A stretch of 64,000 bases of DNA, from contig NZ_JAEULY010000029.1 in assembly GCF_016793595.1 (NCBI RefSeq), forward strand, positions 1 to 64,000. Direction: 5' to 3'. The notes below the pieces were generated by a model. It was given only the letters and a program-made list of their open reading frames with translations, searched no databases and had not been told where the DNA came from. Source of the DNA: Phreatobacter sp. Lineage in GTDB: Bacteria > Pseudomonadota > Alphaproteobacteria > Rhizobiales > Phreatobacteraceae. The translations under genes and the position numbers were made by a program. Positions 1 to 7,678 of this stretch are shown one piece after another; position 1 is the first letter of the stretch, and every line of letters starts with the position of its first letter.

Positions 1-2830
1 GATCTGGGTCGTCGTCAGGCCCTTCACGACCGTCGTCGTCAAGGCCCCGAACTGGGTCGTCGTCAGCTCGGACAGCGTCGTCGTCGTCAGCGCCGCGATC
101 TGGGTCGAGGTGAACCCGCCGAGCTGGGTCGAGGTCAACTCGCCCACGTCGGTCGTCGTCAGGGCCGCGACCTGCGTGGTCGTCAGGCCCTTCAGCTGCG
201 TCGTCGTCAGCGCCTGCGCCTGCGTCGTGTCGAGCTCGGACAGATTCGTGGTGGTCAACGCGCCGAGCTGCGTCGAGCTCAGCCCGCCGAGCTGCGTCGT
301 CGTCAGCTCGCCGACCTGCGTGCTCGTGAGATTGGCGATCTGCGAGGTCTTCATCCCCGAGATCTGGGTCGACGACATCCCGCTGATCTGCGTCGTCGTC
401 AGCTCCGCCGTCGCCGTCGTCGTCAGCGCGCCGACCTGGGTCGAGGTCAGGCCGCCGACCTGCGTCGACGTCAGCTCGCCCACGTCGGTCGACGTCAGCG
501 CCGCGACCTGCGTCGTCGTCAGCCCCTTGAGCTGCGTCGTCGTCAGCGCCTGCGCCTGCGTCGTGTCGAGCTCGGAGATGTTCGTCGTCGTCAGCGCGCC
601 GAGCTGGGTCGAGCTCAGCCCGCCGAGCTGCGTCGTCGTCAGCTCGCCGACCTGCGTCGAGGTCAGCACGGCGACCTGCGTCGTGGTCAGGCCGCCCAGC
701 TGCGTCGAGGTCAGCTCGCCGATGTCGGTCGTCGTCAGCGCCGCGACCTGCGTCGTGGTCAGGCCCTTGAGCTGCGTCGTCGTCAGCGCCTGCGCCTGCG
801 TCGTGTCGAGCTCGGACAGATTCGTGGTGCTCAGCGAGCCGAGCTGGGTCGAGCTCAGGCCGCCGAGCTGCGTCGTCGTCAGCTCGCCGACCTGTGTCGA
901 GGTCAGGTTGGCGACCTGCGACGTCTTCAGACCCGAGATCTGGGTCGACGACATCGCGCTGATCTGCGTCGTCGTCAGCTCCGCCGTCGCGGTGGTCGTC
1001 AGCGCGCCGACCTGCGTCGAGGTCAGCCCACCGACCTGGGTCGAGGTCAGCTCGCCGACGTCCGTCGATGTCAGGGCCGCGACCTGCGTCGTCGTCAGGC
1101 CCTTGATCTGCGTCGTCGTCAGCGCCTGCGCCTGGGTCGTATCCAGCTCGGAGATGTTGGTCGTGCTGAACGCTCCGACCTGCGTCGAGGTCAGGCCGCC
1201 GAGCTGCGTCGTCGTGAGTTCCGCGACCTGGGTCGAGGTCAGCGCCGCGATCTGCTGCGTCGTGAAGGCGCCGAGCTGGGTCGACGTGAACTCGCCGATG
1301 TCCGTCGTGGTCAGCGCCGCGACTTGCGTCGTCGTCAGGCCCTTGACCTGGGTCGTGCTCATCGCGCCGACCTGCGTGGTATCCAGGGCCGAGAGCGCCG
1401 TCGTCGTGAGCGCGCCGACCTGGGCCGAAGTCAGGCCGCCGATCTGGGTCGAGGTCAGCTCGCCGATGTCGGTCGAGGTCAGCGACGCGGCCTGGGTCGT
1501 CGTCAGGCCCTTGAGCTGCGTCGTCGTCAGCGCACTCGCCTGGGTCGTGTCGAGTTCGGACAGATTGGTCGTGCTCAGCGATCCGAGCTGCGTCGAGGTC
1601 AGGCCGCCAAGCTGCGTCGTGGTCAGCTCGCCGACCTGGGTCGAGGTCAGGTTGGCGATCTGCGAGGTCTTCATGCCCGAGACCTGGGTGGAGCTCAGCG
1701 CGCTGATCTGCGTCGTCGTGAGCTCGGCCGTGGCCGAGGTCGTCAGGGCGGAAATCTGGGTGGAGGTGAAGCCGCCGATCTGCGTCGAGGTCAACTCGCC
1801 GACGTCCGTCGTCGTCAGCGCCGCGACCTGCGTCGTCGTCAGGCCCTTCAGCTGCGTCGTGGTCAGCGACGCGGCCTGCGTCGTGTCGAGCGAGGAGATG
1901 TTCGTGGTGGTCAGCGAGGCGAGCTGCGTGGAGCTCATGCCGCCGAGCTGGGTCGTCGTGAGCGCGCCGACCTGCGTCGAGGTCAGAACCGCTACCTGCG
2001 TCGTCAGCAGGGCGCCGAGCTGGGTCGAGGTCAGCTCGCCGATATCAGTCGTCGTCAGCGCCGAGACCTGCGTGGTCTTCAGGCCCTTCACCTGCGTCGT
2101 CGTCAGCGCTTGCGCCTGCGTCGTGTCGAGTTCGGACAGATTCGTGGTGCTGAGCGCCCCGAGCTGCGTCGAGGTCAGGCCGCCCAGCTGCGTGGTGGTG
2201 AGCTCGGCCACCTGCGTCGAGGTGAGGGCGGCGATCTGCGAGGTCTTCAGGCCGGAGATCTGCGTCGAGGACAGAGCGCCGATCTGCGTCGTGGTCAGCT
2301 CGGCCGTCGCCGTCGTCGACAGCGCGCCCAACTGCGTCGAAGTCAGGCCGCCGATCTGCGTCGAGGTCAGCTCGCCGACATCCGTCGAGGTGAGGGCCCC
2401 GACCTGCGTCGTCGTCAGGCCCTTGAGCTGCGTCGTGGTCAGGGACGACGCTTGCGTCGTGTCGAGCTCGGAGAGGCTGGTGGTTGTGAGCGCACCGACC
2501 TGCGTCGAGCTGAGGCCGCCGAGCTGCGTGGTGGTGAGCTCCGCCACCTGCGTCGAGGTCAGCGCCGCGACCTGCGTCGTCGTGAAGGCGCCGAGCTGCG
2601 TCGAGCTGAATTCGCCGATGTCCGTGGTCGTCAGCGCCGCGACCTGGGTCGTGGTCAGGCCCTTCACCTGGGTCGTCGTCAGCGCACCGACCTGGGTCGA
2701 CGTGAGCGTCGAGAGGTTCGTCGTCGTGAGCGAGCCGAGCTGCGACGACGTCAGCGACCCGAGCTGCGTCGTCTCGAGGGTGCCCACCTGGGTCGACGTC
2801 AGCGATTGGATCTGCTGGCCGTTCAGCACC
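1..2830 (-). repeat. 24-bp tandem repeats inside a 1320-bp duplicated array
   Basis: The basic unit is 24 bp (8 codons). A marker unit with Asp-Thr-Thr-Gln in place of the consensus recurs at 211, 547, 787, 1123, 1531, 1867, 2107 and 2443. The spacings are 336, 240, 336, 408, 336, 240 and 336 bp, all multiples of 24. Positions 211, 547, 787 and 1123 match 1531, 1867, 2107 and 2443 at an exact offset of 1320 bp (55 units, 440 residues). Bases 1-1320 therefore align with 1321-2640, and similarity continues to about 2700. A shorter 576-bp periodicity (24 units) lies within each copy. Confidence 0.85.
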
Positions 2831-3081
2831 GACAATGCGGCACCGCTGAACGACGAGACGGGCGTGAGGCTCGGGATCTGGGTGGTCGTGAGCCCCCGCA
2901 CCTGCGTGCCGGAGAGGACGCTCACCTGCGTCGAACTCAGGACCCCGATGTTGGTGGTGGTCAGCGCGCCGATCTGGCTCGACGTCAGCGCCGAGACCTG
3001 CGTCGTGGTCAGGTCGGCGACCGCGGTCGAGGTCAACGCAGCGATCTGCGCCAGCGAAAGGTAGGAAATCGGGGAGACCAT
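1..3081 (-). CDS. giant octapeptide-repeat protein, 5' part only (cut by left edge)
   Basis: Reading from an ATG at 3081 there are 1027 codons without a stop down to base 1, so the C-terminus lies outside the window. After a short start (MVSPISYLSLAQIAAL) almost the whole product is an 8-residue repeat with consensus L-[TS]-[TS]-T-Q-[VIL]-x-[AGE], for example LTTTQVAALTTTQVKG. There is one clear irregularity about 65-80 residues in, around SFSGAALSVLNG. I see no signal peptide and no cysteine-rich or catalytic motif. A good ribosome site (AAGAGGAAG) precedes the start. Function is unknown. The Leu/Val and Thr/Gln periodicity suggests a solenoid or fibrous surface protein, but that is inference. 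Confidence 0.85.
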   Translation of the reverse strand, partial: MVSPISYLSLAQIAALTSTAVADLTTTQVSALTSSQIGALTTTNIGVLSSTQVSVLSGTQVRGLTTTQIPSLTPVSSFSGAALSVLNGQQIQSLTSTQVGTLETTQLGSLTSSQLGSLTTTNLSTLTSTQVGALTTTQVKGLTTTQVAALTTTDIGEFSSTQLGAFTTTQVAALTSTQVAELTTTQLGGLSSTQVGALTTTSLSELDTTQASSLTTTQLKGLTTTQVGALTSTDVGELTSTQIGGLTSTQLGALSTTATAELTTTQIGALSSTQISGLKTSQIAALTSTQVAELTTTQLGGLTSTQLGALSTTNLSELDTTQAQALTTTQVKGLKTTQVSALTTTDIGELTSTQLGALLTTQVAVLTSTQVGALTTTQLGGMSSTQLASLTTTNISSLDTTQAASLTTTQLKGLTTTQVAALTTTDVGELTSTQIGGFTSTQISALTTSATAELTTTQISALSSTQVSGMKTSQIANLTSTQVGELTTTQLGGLTSTQLGSLSTTNLSELDTTQASALTTTQLKGLTTTQAASLTSTDIGELTSTQIGGLTSAQVGALTTTALSALDTTQVGAMSTTQVKGLTTTQVAALTTTDIGEFTSTQLGAFTTQQIAALTSTQVAELTTTQLGGLTSTQVGAFSTTNISELDTTQAQALTTTQIKGLTTTQVAALTSTDVGELTSTQVGGLTSTQVGALTTTATAELTTTQISAMSSTQISGLKTSQVANLTSTQVGELTTTQLGGLSSTQLGSLSTTNLSELDTTQAQALTTTQLKGLTTTQVAALTTTDIGELTSTQLGGLTTTQVAVLTSTQVGELTTTQLGGLSSTQLGALTTTNISELDTTQAQALTTTQLKGLTTTQVAALTSTDVGELTSTQVGGLTSTQVGALTTTATAELTTTQISGMSSTQISGMKTSQIANLTSTQVGELTTTQLGGLSSTQLGALTTTNLSELDTTQAQALTTTQLKGLTTTQVAALTTTDVGELTSTQLGGFTSTQIAALTTTTLSELTTTQFGALTTTVVKGLTTTQI

Positions 3082-3272
3082 GGCACTTCCTCTTCTTCAC
3101 GCCGGACGCTGCGGCTTTCCGCGGGGCACCCCTCGCGATCGCCTGCCGGGACCCGGCATGTGTCGCAAGCGGTTCGCTCCGGCGCCGCGCATCGGTCACG
3201 CGTCGTCGAAACGGTCCGGCCACCCCAGAGGGAGGGCCTGACGGTAAAAGTGTCGTCGTGATCCATAAAAAT

Positions 3273-3298
3273 CGGATTAATTCCCCAGAGATAATCCG
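3273..3298. promoter_or_regulatory. inverted repeat upstream of the repeat-protein gene
   Basis: The 381 bp between the repeat-protein start (3081) and tRNA-Phe (3463) contain no gene that I can support. They are GC-rich except for an AT-rich patch at about 3250-3330. Within the patch, CGGATTA (3273-3279) and TAATCCG (3292-3298) form a perfect 7-bp inverted repeat with a 12-bp spacer. The centres are 19 bp apart, about two helical turns, as expected for a dimeric regulator. It lies about 190 bp upstream of the start. No regulator is identified. Confidence 0.35.
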
Positions 3299-3462
3299 TC
3301 GAATTCCGGCCACCGGCGGGAAACCAATGAACGGAAATCATGGGGGAAACGGCCGCAGGCCGGCGGCAGCGGCGGGCGAGCGCGGATCGGCCGGAGCCGG
3401 GACGCCGGTCGCCCGGCTCAGGCGAGCGCGGGTCTACGAATGTCGGGTGTCGAGCGGGAAAG

Positions 3463-3538
3463 TGGTGCCCAGGGCCGGAATTGAACCAGCGACACTGCGA
3501 TTTTCAGTCGCATGCTCTACCAACTGAGCTACCTGGGC
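3463..3538 (-). tRNA. tRNA-Phe (GAA)
   Basis: On the minus strand the sequence folds as a 76-nt tRNA. The acceptor stem is GCCCAGG/CCTGGGC with discriminator A and an encoded CCA. The D-loop is GCTCAGTTGGTAGAGC, the anticodon stem is TGCGA/TCGCA, and the loop CTGAAAA carries anticodon GAA. The T-arm contains GGTTCAATTCC. It sits just downstream of the aldo-keto reductase gene at the end of the housekeeping cluster. Confidence 0.97.
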
Positions 3539-3608
3539 ACACGGGCTCGGTCGAGCGGAGGGCGGCTTATAGACAATGCGCCCGAGGCTGTCCAGGCGCG
3601 GCGACCGC

Positions 3609-4442
3609 TCACAACACGGCCAACGGGGTCGGTCCGGTCGGCGGCGGAAAGGCGGCATCGAGATCGCGAAGGTCCTCCGGCGACAGCTCGAGATCGGCGG
3701 CCTTGCGATTTTCGCGCACATGGCTCGGATTGCCGGCCTTCGGGATCGCGATCACCCCGTCCCGCTGGAGCAACCACGCCAGCGCCGCCTGAGCCGGCGT
3801 GATTCCGTGCCGGGCGGCGACCCGGGCGAGCCCGCGATTCCCGAGGATCTCGCCCTGCCCGAGCGGCGTATACGCCATCAGCGGAAGGGAATGCTTGCGG
3901 CACCAGGGAAGCAGGTCCCATTCGATGCCGCGCTCCGACAGATTGTAGAGGACCTGGTTGGTCACCAGGCCGGCGCCGCCCGGCCGCGACCACACCCGCT
4001 GCAGCCCGCGGGCATCGAAATTGCTGATCCCGTAGTCGAGGATCTTCCCCTCGTCCTTCAGCCGCATGAAGGTCTCGAGCGTTTCGTCGATCGGCACCGA
4101 CCCCGGCCAGTGCAGAAGGTACAGGTCCACGCGATCGGTGCGCAGGCGCTTCAGGCTCCGGGCGCAAGCGGCGACCATGCGCTCGCGCGAGGCGTTGTGC
4201 GGATAGACCTTGCTGACCAGGAAGACCTGGTCGCGCCGTCCCACGATCGCCTCGCCGACGAGTTCCTCGACCGCACCTTCGCCGTACATCTCGGCGGTGT
4301 CGACCAGGGTCATGCCGAGGTCGACGCCGAGTTGCAGCGCCGTGATCGCCTGCTGGCGCCCGGCGCCGTTCTCGGCCATCTGCCAGGTCCCCTGCCCCAG
4401 CGCGGGAACCTGCTTGTGCGACGGCAAAACGACCGACTTCAT
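3609..4442 (-). CDS. aldo/keto reductase
   Basis: This 277-residue protein matches the usual AKR barrel length. The catalytic tetrad is visible: Asp48 and Tyr53 in DTAEMYGEG, Lys78 in LVSKVY, and His111 in LLHWPG. The C-terminal IPKAGNPSHVREN is the NADP-binding segment. Substrate cannot be read from the sequence; such enzymes reduce small aldehydes and ketones in the cytoplasm. The ATG at 4442 was chosen because it overlaps the yacG stop as ATGA and the AKR alignment begins there (MKSVVLPSHKQVPALGQGTW). Translational coupling to yacG is likely. It is the last gene of the cluster before tRNA-Phe. Confidence 0.9.
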   Translation of the reverse strand: MKSVVLPSHKQVPALGQGTWQMAENGAGRQQAITALQLGVDLGMTLVDTAEMYGEGAVEELVGEAIVGRRDQVFLVSKVYPHNASRERMVAACARSLKRLRTDRVDLYLLHWPGSVPIDETLETFMRLKDEGKILDYGISNFDARGLQRVWSRPGGAGLVTNQVLYNLSERGIEWDLLPWCRKHSLPLMAYTPLGQGEILGNRGLARVAARHGITPAQAALAWLLQRDGVIAIPKAGNPSHVRENRKAADLELSPEDLRDLDAAFPPPTGPTPLAVL

Positions 4443-4633
4443 CCTTGGTCCTCCTCGCGGGCGCGATCCTCGTCCTCGGGCGGCTCTCCCGGCGACGCCG
4501 GAATGCGATAGGCGCCGACCAGCCAGCGTCGCAGATCCTCGTCCTTGCAGCGCACCGAGCAGAAGGGCCGGAACGCCGCCTGGGCGGGCTTCGCGCAGAT
4601 CGGGCAGACCGCCCGGGTCGAACGGCGGCTCAT
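4439..4633 (-). CDS. yacG: DNA gyrase inhibitor YacG, zinc-binding
   Basis: A 64-residue protein with the YacG four-cysteine zinc site: Cys10 and Cys13 (CPIC), Cys25 and Cys29 (CSVRC). These are followed by the conserved KDEDLRRWLVGAYRIP and an acidic tail. YacG in E. coli binds GyrB and blocks DNA binding. Starting at MSRRSTRAVCPIC gives the normal family N-terminus and an ATGA overlap with the upstream RNase gene. Its end overlaps the next start in the same way, so three genes are translationally coupled. A position after maf and an RNase E/G gene is common in alphaproteobacteria. Confidence 0.92.
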   Translation of the reverse strand: MSRRSTRAVCPICAKPAQAAFRPFCSVRCKDEDLRRWLVGAYRIPASPGEPPEDEDRAREEDQG

Positions 4634-5697
4634 TCCGCCACCTCTTCGCTGCGGCGCAACTCGAACAGCCCGCCGCGCGTCCACCCCAGCAGGTCGACAT
4701 GGCGCCGGTCCAGTGCCACCGCGGCCTCGATCTCGCGCTCGAGACGGCGCTGCTGGGCCGCCGGCCCGCGCAGGAAATCCACGAGCACCGTGCCCAGCGC
4801 ATCACGCAACCGCAACTGGCGCGCGATCACCGGCACCGCGCGGAGATTGACGCTGGCCGCGTCGCCACCGCTGCTGTCGATGTCGACCGCGAGCAGCGCG
4901 CGGGTCCGCTCGAGGGCGATCGACCCGCCGAGGGGCAGATCGACGACCACGGCTTCCGCGGCGGACAGTGCCTCGCCGACGCCCGCCTGGTCGAACAGGT
5001 CGCCGCCTTCGGCCAGGGTCGCGACGACGCCGAAGGCGGCGAACTCGCGCACGAGGTGCCGCTCCGCCACCAGCAGCCGTGCCGGCTCGGCGCGCAGCAG
5101 CGGCAAGGCCGCCCGCCAGGCCGGTGGATCCGCGTAGAGGAAGCTCGGCACGGCCGCGCCGGCGACGCGCGCGTCGACCGCCCGCCAGAGTCGCGACAGG
5201 CGGTCGAGCTCGGCCACCACCGCGTCCTCCGGCGCACGCGCCGCCGCCGATCGGATCGTGAGGCCGCAGCCCGCCGGGGCGCGCTCGTGGAGGGCCGTCG
5301 CCATCGCACGGGAAGCGAGCGCGCGCTGGGCGCGGCGCGCGACGCGCAGAGCGCGGCCGCCCGGGTTCAGCACGACGAGCTGGCCGGGAAGCGAGAGCCG
5401 GCGGCGCACGCGGACGGGCTTGCCGTCGCGCGCCGGCGCCGCGACCTGGACCAGCAGCCGCTCGCCTGGGGTCGGAACCTCGCGGCCGGTCTCCAGCGAC
5501 GCCGGCACATCGCCCTCGAGCATCACGAAGGTCAGGCCGAGATCGGCGCGGCTCTGGTCGACGCGGGCCACGTGCAGCGCGCCGGCGGCGGTCGCGCCGA
5601 GTGCCGGCGCCAGCACGACGTCCTCCACCTCGCCGTCCTCGACGAGGGCCGCGGCGTAGCCGTCGGCCCAGCGCTGGACGAGCAGCTCGCGCGTCAC
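4630..5697 (-). CDS. ribonuclease E/G family protein, short form
   Basis: A 355-residue protein. The RNase E/G core is recognisable at ALLAVDIDSSGGD, followed by ARQLRLRDALGTVLVDFLRG and WTRGGLFELRR, which match the catalytic and adjacent segments of RNase E/G. It is much shorter than RNase G (about 490). The zinc-link cysteines (CPxC) are absent and the N-terminal S1-like part is reduced. Asp303 and Asp346 equivalents are present, but the Asn305 position appears to be Asp. Start is GTG at 5697, overlapping the maf stop (GTGA). The likely role is RNA processing in the cytoplasm; activity is uncertain given the changes. Confidence 0.8.
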   Translation of the reverse strand: MTRELLVQRWADGYAAALVEDGEVEDVVLAPALGATAAGALHVARVDQSRADLGLTFVMLEGDVPASLETGREVPTPGERLLVQVAAPARDGKPVRVRRRLSLPGQLVVLNPGGRALRVARRAQRALASRAMATALHERAPAGCGLTIRSAAARAPEDAVVAELDRLSRLWRAVDARVAGAAVPSFLYADPPAWRAALPLLRAEPARLLVAERHLVREFAAFGVVATLAEGGDLFDQAGVGEALSAAEAVVVDLPLGGSIALERTRALLAVDIDSSGGDAASVNLRAVPVIARQLRLRDALGTVLVDFLRGPAAQQRRLEREIEAAVALDRRHVDLLGWTRGGLFELRRSEEVAE

Positions 5698-6266
5698 GCG
5701 CAGAGGCCGCGCAGCATCTGGGCGACCACATGGAGATCGAGGCCGACGACGTTGCTGTACGAGCCGCCGATGAACGGGATGAACGCGGCCGCCCGACCTT
5801 GGATCGCGTAGCCGCCGGCCTTGCCGCGCCACTCGCCGCTCGCGAGATAGGCGTCGAGCTCGACGGCGTCGAGGCGCTTGAAGGTCACGATCGTCGTCGA
5901 CACGCGGGCCACCTGCCGGCCGCCCGGCGCCCGGATGCAGATCGCGCCGAGCACGCGGTGGCGACGGCCCGACAGCAGCTCGAGGCAGCGCCGCGCCGTC
6001 GCCGGATCCTCGGCCTTCGGCAGGATGCGCCGGCCGCAGGCGACGACGGTGTCGGCGGCGAGCACGAGCGCGGCAGGATGTCGGACGGCCACGACCGCCG
6101 CCTTGGCGGCCGCGAGGCGCTGGGCGTGGGGACGCGGGAGCTCGCGCGGCAGCGGCGTCTCGTCGATCTCGGCGGGATCCACGGCGGCGGGAACGATCCC
6201 CACCTGCGCCAGGAGATCCAACCGCCGCGGCGATGCCGAGGCGAGAACCAGCTGCGGTGCCGACAT
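5694..6266 (-). CDS. maf: Maf-family nucleoside triphosphate pyrophosphatase
   Basis: The product carries the Maf signature LVLASASPRRLDLL at its N-terminus, then the conserved LAADTVVACGRRILPKAED. The C-terminal segment KAGGYAIQGRAAAFIPFIGG is also typical of Maf/YhdE. Family members hydrolyse non-canonical or canonical dNTPs/UTP to the monophosphate. The ATG at 6266 gives the usual short lead (MSAPQLVLASASPRR). A GTG at 6299 would add 11 residues and cannot be excluded, since neither has a strong ribosome site. The stop overlaps the RNase start by 4 bp. The length of 190 residues is normal. Confidence 0.92.
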   Translation of the reverse strand: MSAPQLVLASASPRRLDLLAQVGIVPAAVDPAEIDETPLPRELPRPHAQRLAAAKAAVVAVRHPAALVLAADTVVACGRRILPKAEDPATARRCLELLSGRRHRVLGAICIRAPGGRQVARVSTTIVTFKRLDAVELDAYLASGEWRGKAGGYAIQGRAAAFIPFIGGSYSNVVGLDLHVVAQMLRGLCA

Positions 6267-6389
6267 CGACGCCGACGCGTCGACCGCGCGGTCCGTCACC
6301 GGATGCCGCCGATGGCGCGAGCGCCGCTCATCGCCGAACCAGACGCGGCGTTGCGGCGACGCGGGCGGACGCGTGGCGCGAGCCGGTCG

Positions 6390-6608
6390 TCACTTGAACC
6401 GGAATGTGATGCGGCCCTTGGACAGGTCGTAGGGCGTCATCTCGACATTGACGCGATCACCGGCCAGTACGCGGATCCGGTTCTTGCGCATCTTGCCCGA
6501 GGTGATGGCGAGGAGCTCATGGCCGTTGTCGAGTTTCACACGGAACATCGCATTGGGAAGCAGCTCGGTGACGACGCCAGCGAACTCGATCAAGTCTTCC
6601 TTCGGCAT
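6390..6608 (-). CDS. infA: translation initiation factor IF-1
   Basis: A 72-residue, nearly canonical IF-1: [13 protein letters not shown], then [30 protein letters not shown] and a C-terminal [14 protein letters not shown]. It forms a single OB fold that binds the ribosomal A site during initiation. The ATG at 6608 is preceded by GGAGAG at good distance. It lies between maf and a low-molecular-weight phosphatase, the usual alphaproteobacterial context. Confidence 0.97.
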   Translation of the reverse strand: MPKEDLIEFAGVVTELLPNAMFRVKLDNGHELLAITSGKMRKNRIRVLAGDRVNVEMTPYDLSKGRITFRFK

Positions 6609-6723
6609 TGGCTCTCCATCGACGCACGGCAGGGCCGGACCAACGCCGCGACGTTGGGTCAGCGCGCCGCACGCGGTCAAGAGGGAAGCGCCGCTGAAGG
6701 CGGCTGCGCGACGTTGGCGGCCG

Positions 6724-7170
6724 TCAAAGCTCCGGCACAGGTGGCACCGGAAAGCGCTGTCGGATGCGGCGCAGCAATTGATCGCGCACCTCGCGATAGG
6801 CCGCGAGCGTCGCTTCGCGGCTGCCCTCGACCCAGGTCGGGTCGAGCGTCGCCCAGTACTCGACCTCGCAGGCCATGGTGCGCGTCATCTCGACGGCCTT
6901 GTGTTGCGCCTCCGGCGACAGCGTGACGACCACGTCGAACGACGTGTCCGCGAGGTCGTCGAAGGTCTTGCCGCGATGGCGCGACAGGTCGATTCCGAGC
7001 TCCTGCATCACCGTGGCCACGAAGGGATCTGGATCGCCGGCCCGCACGCCGACCGAGGCGACGTAGATCCGCCGGCCGTGGACATGGCGGAACAACGCCT
7101 CGGCCATCGGCGACCGGATCGCATTGTAGGTGCAGGCGAACAGCACGCTGCCCGGGAGCGAGGCCGGCAT
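6724..7170 (-). CDS. low-molecular-weight protein tyrosine phosphatase family protein
   Basis: A 148-residue protein with the phosphate-binding loop near the N-terminus: Cys13 and Arg19 in CTYNAIRS fit the C-x5-R-S motif. Asp110 in the segment TLDPT matches the general acid. Members are cytoplasmic tyrosine phosphatases or, in the related ArsC branch, thioredoxin-linked arsenate reductases. No extra reductase cysteine pair is obvious, so phosphatase is preferred. A strong ribosome site (GGGAGGG) precedes the ATG at 7170. It lies 13 bp downstream of the UPF0262 gene. Confidence 0.85.
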   Translation of the reverse strand: MPASLPGSVLFACTYNAIRSPMAEALFRHVHGRRIYVASVGVRAGDPDPFVATVMQELGIDLSRHRGKTFDDLADTSFDVVVTLSPEAQHKAVEMTRTMACEVEYWATLDPTWVEGSREATLAAYREVRDQLLRRIRQRFPVPPVPEL

Positions 7171-7183
7171 CGTCCCTCCCCGG

Positions 7184-7678
7184 TCAGGTGCCGTCGCCCC
7201 GGGTCGGGCGAATATGAAGTACGCAGATCAACGTGAACAGCCGCCGGGCCGTCTCGAAATCGACCTCCACCCGGTCCGCCAGCCGCGCCTGCAGCGCGTT
7301 CGACCCCTCGTTGTGGAGCGCACGGCGGCCCATGTCGATCGCCTCGATGCGGCTCGGGCTCGCGTGCTTGATGGCGTCGTAATAGGTCTCGCAGACCATG
7401 AAGTAGTCGCGGACGATCCGGCGGAACGGCAGCAGGGGCAGCTGCAGCCGGTCGACCTCGCTGCCGTCCGCTCGTGCGATGTCCAGCACGAGCCGGTTGT
7501 CCGCGATCGACAGCAGAAGCTTGTAGGGACCGCCGCGGTCGCCGACCGGGACGAAGCGGTTGTCGTCGAGCAGGTCGACGATCGCGACCGCGCGCTCCTG
7601 CTCGATGTCCGGGCTGCGGCGGACGACCGTCCGCTCGTCGAGCTCGATATGGACGATGCGGAAGTCGCCGTCCGTCAT
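7184..7678 (-). CDS. UPF0262 family protein
   Basis: A 164-residue protein of the alphaproteobacterial UPF0262 family, recognisable from [20 protein letters not shown] and [20 protein letters not shown], and from its place directly after hisD. No function is established and no catalytic motif is visible. The ATG at 7678 overlaps the hisD stop as ATGA, which decides the start and implies translational coupling to histidine biosynthesis genes. Confidence 0.9.
   Translation of the reverse strand: MTDGDFRIVHIELDERTVVRRSPDIEQERAVAIVDLLDDNRFVPVGDRGGPYKLLLSIADNRLVLDIARADGSEVDRLQLPLLPFRRIVRDYFMVCETYYDAIKHASPSRIEAIDMGRRALHNEGSNALQARLADRVEVDFETARRLFTLICVLHIRPTRGDGT

Noticed and set aside
1-2830. CRISPR-like array
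   Set aside because: The 24-bp repeats are directly adjacent with no unique spacers and stay in one reading frame, so they are protein-coding tandem repeats.
110-3064. 984-residue plus-strand open frame rich in VVVSAATC-type repeats
   Set aside because: It is the antisense of the 24-bp repeats. The minus-strand frame has a good ribosome site, a normal start and a sensible LTTTQ repeat, while the plus-strand product begins inside the array with no ribosome site.
2045-3313. 422-residue minus-strand open frame with Asp/His/Arg-rich repeats
   Set aside because: Same strand as the repeat-protein gene but another frame; its composition is what frame-shifted LTTTQ codons give, and it ends inside the array.
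3033-3341. 102-residue minus-strand frame covering the leader of the repeat gene
   Set aside because: No family motif, no ribosome site, and it spans the AT-rich leader and overlaps the real start in another frame.
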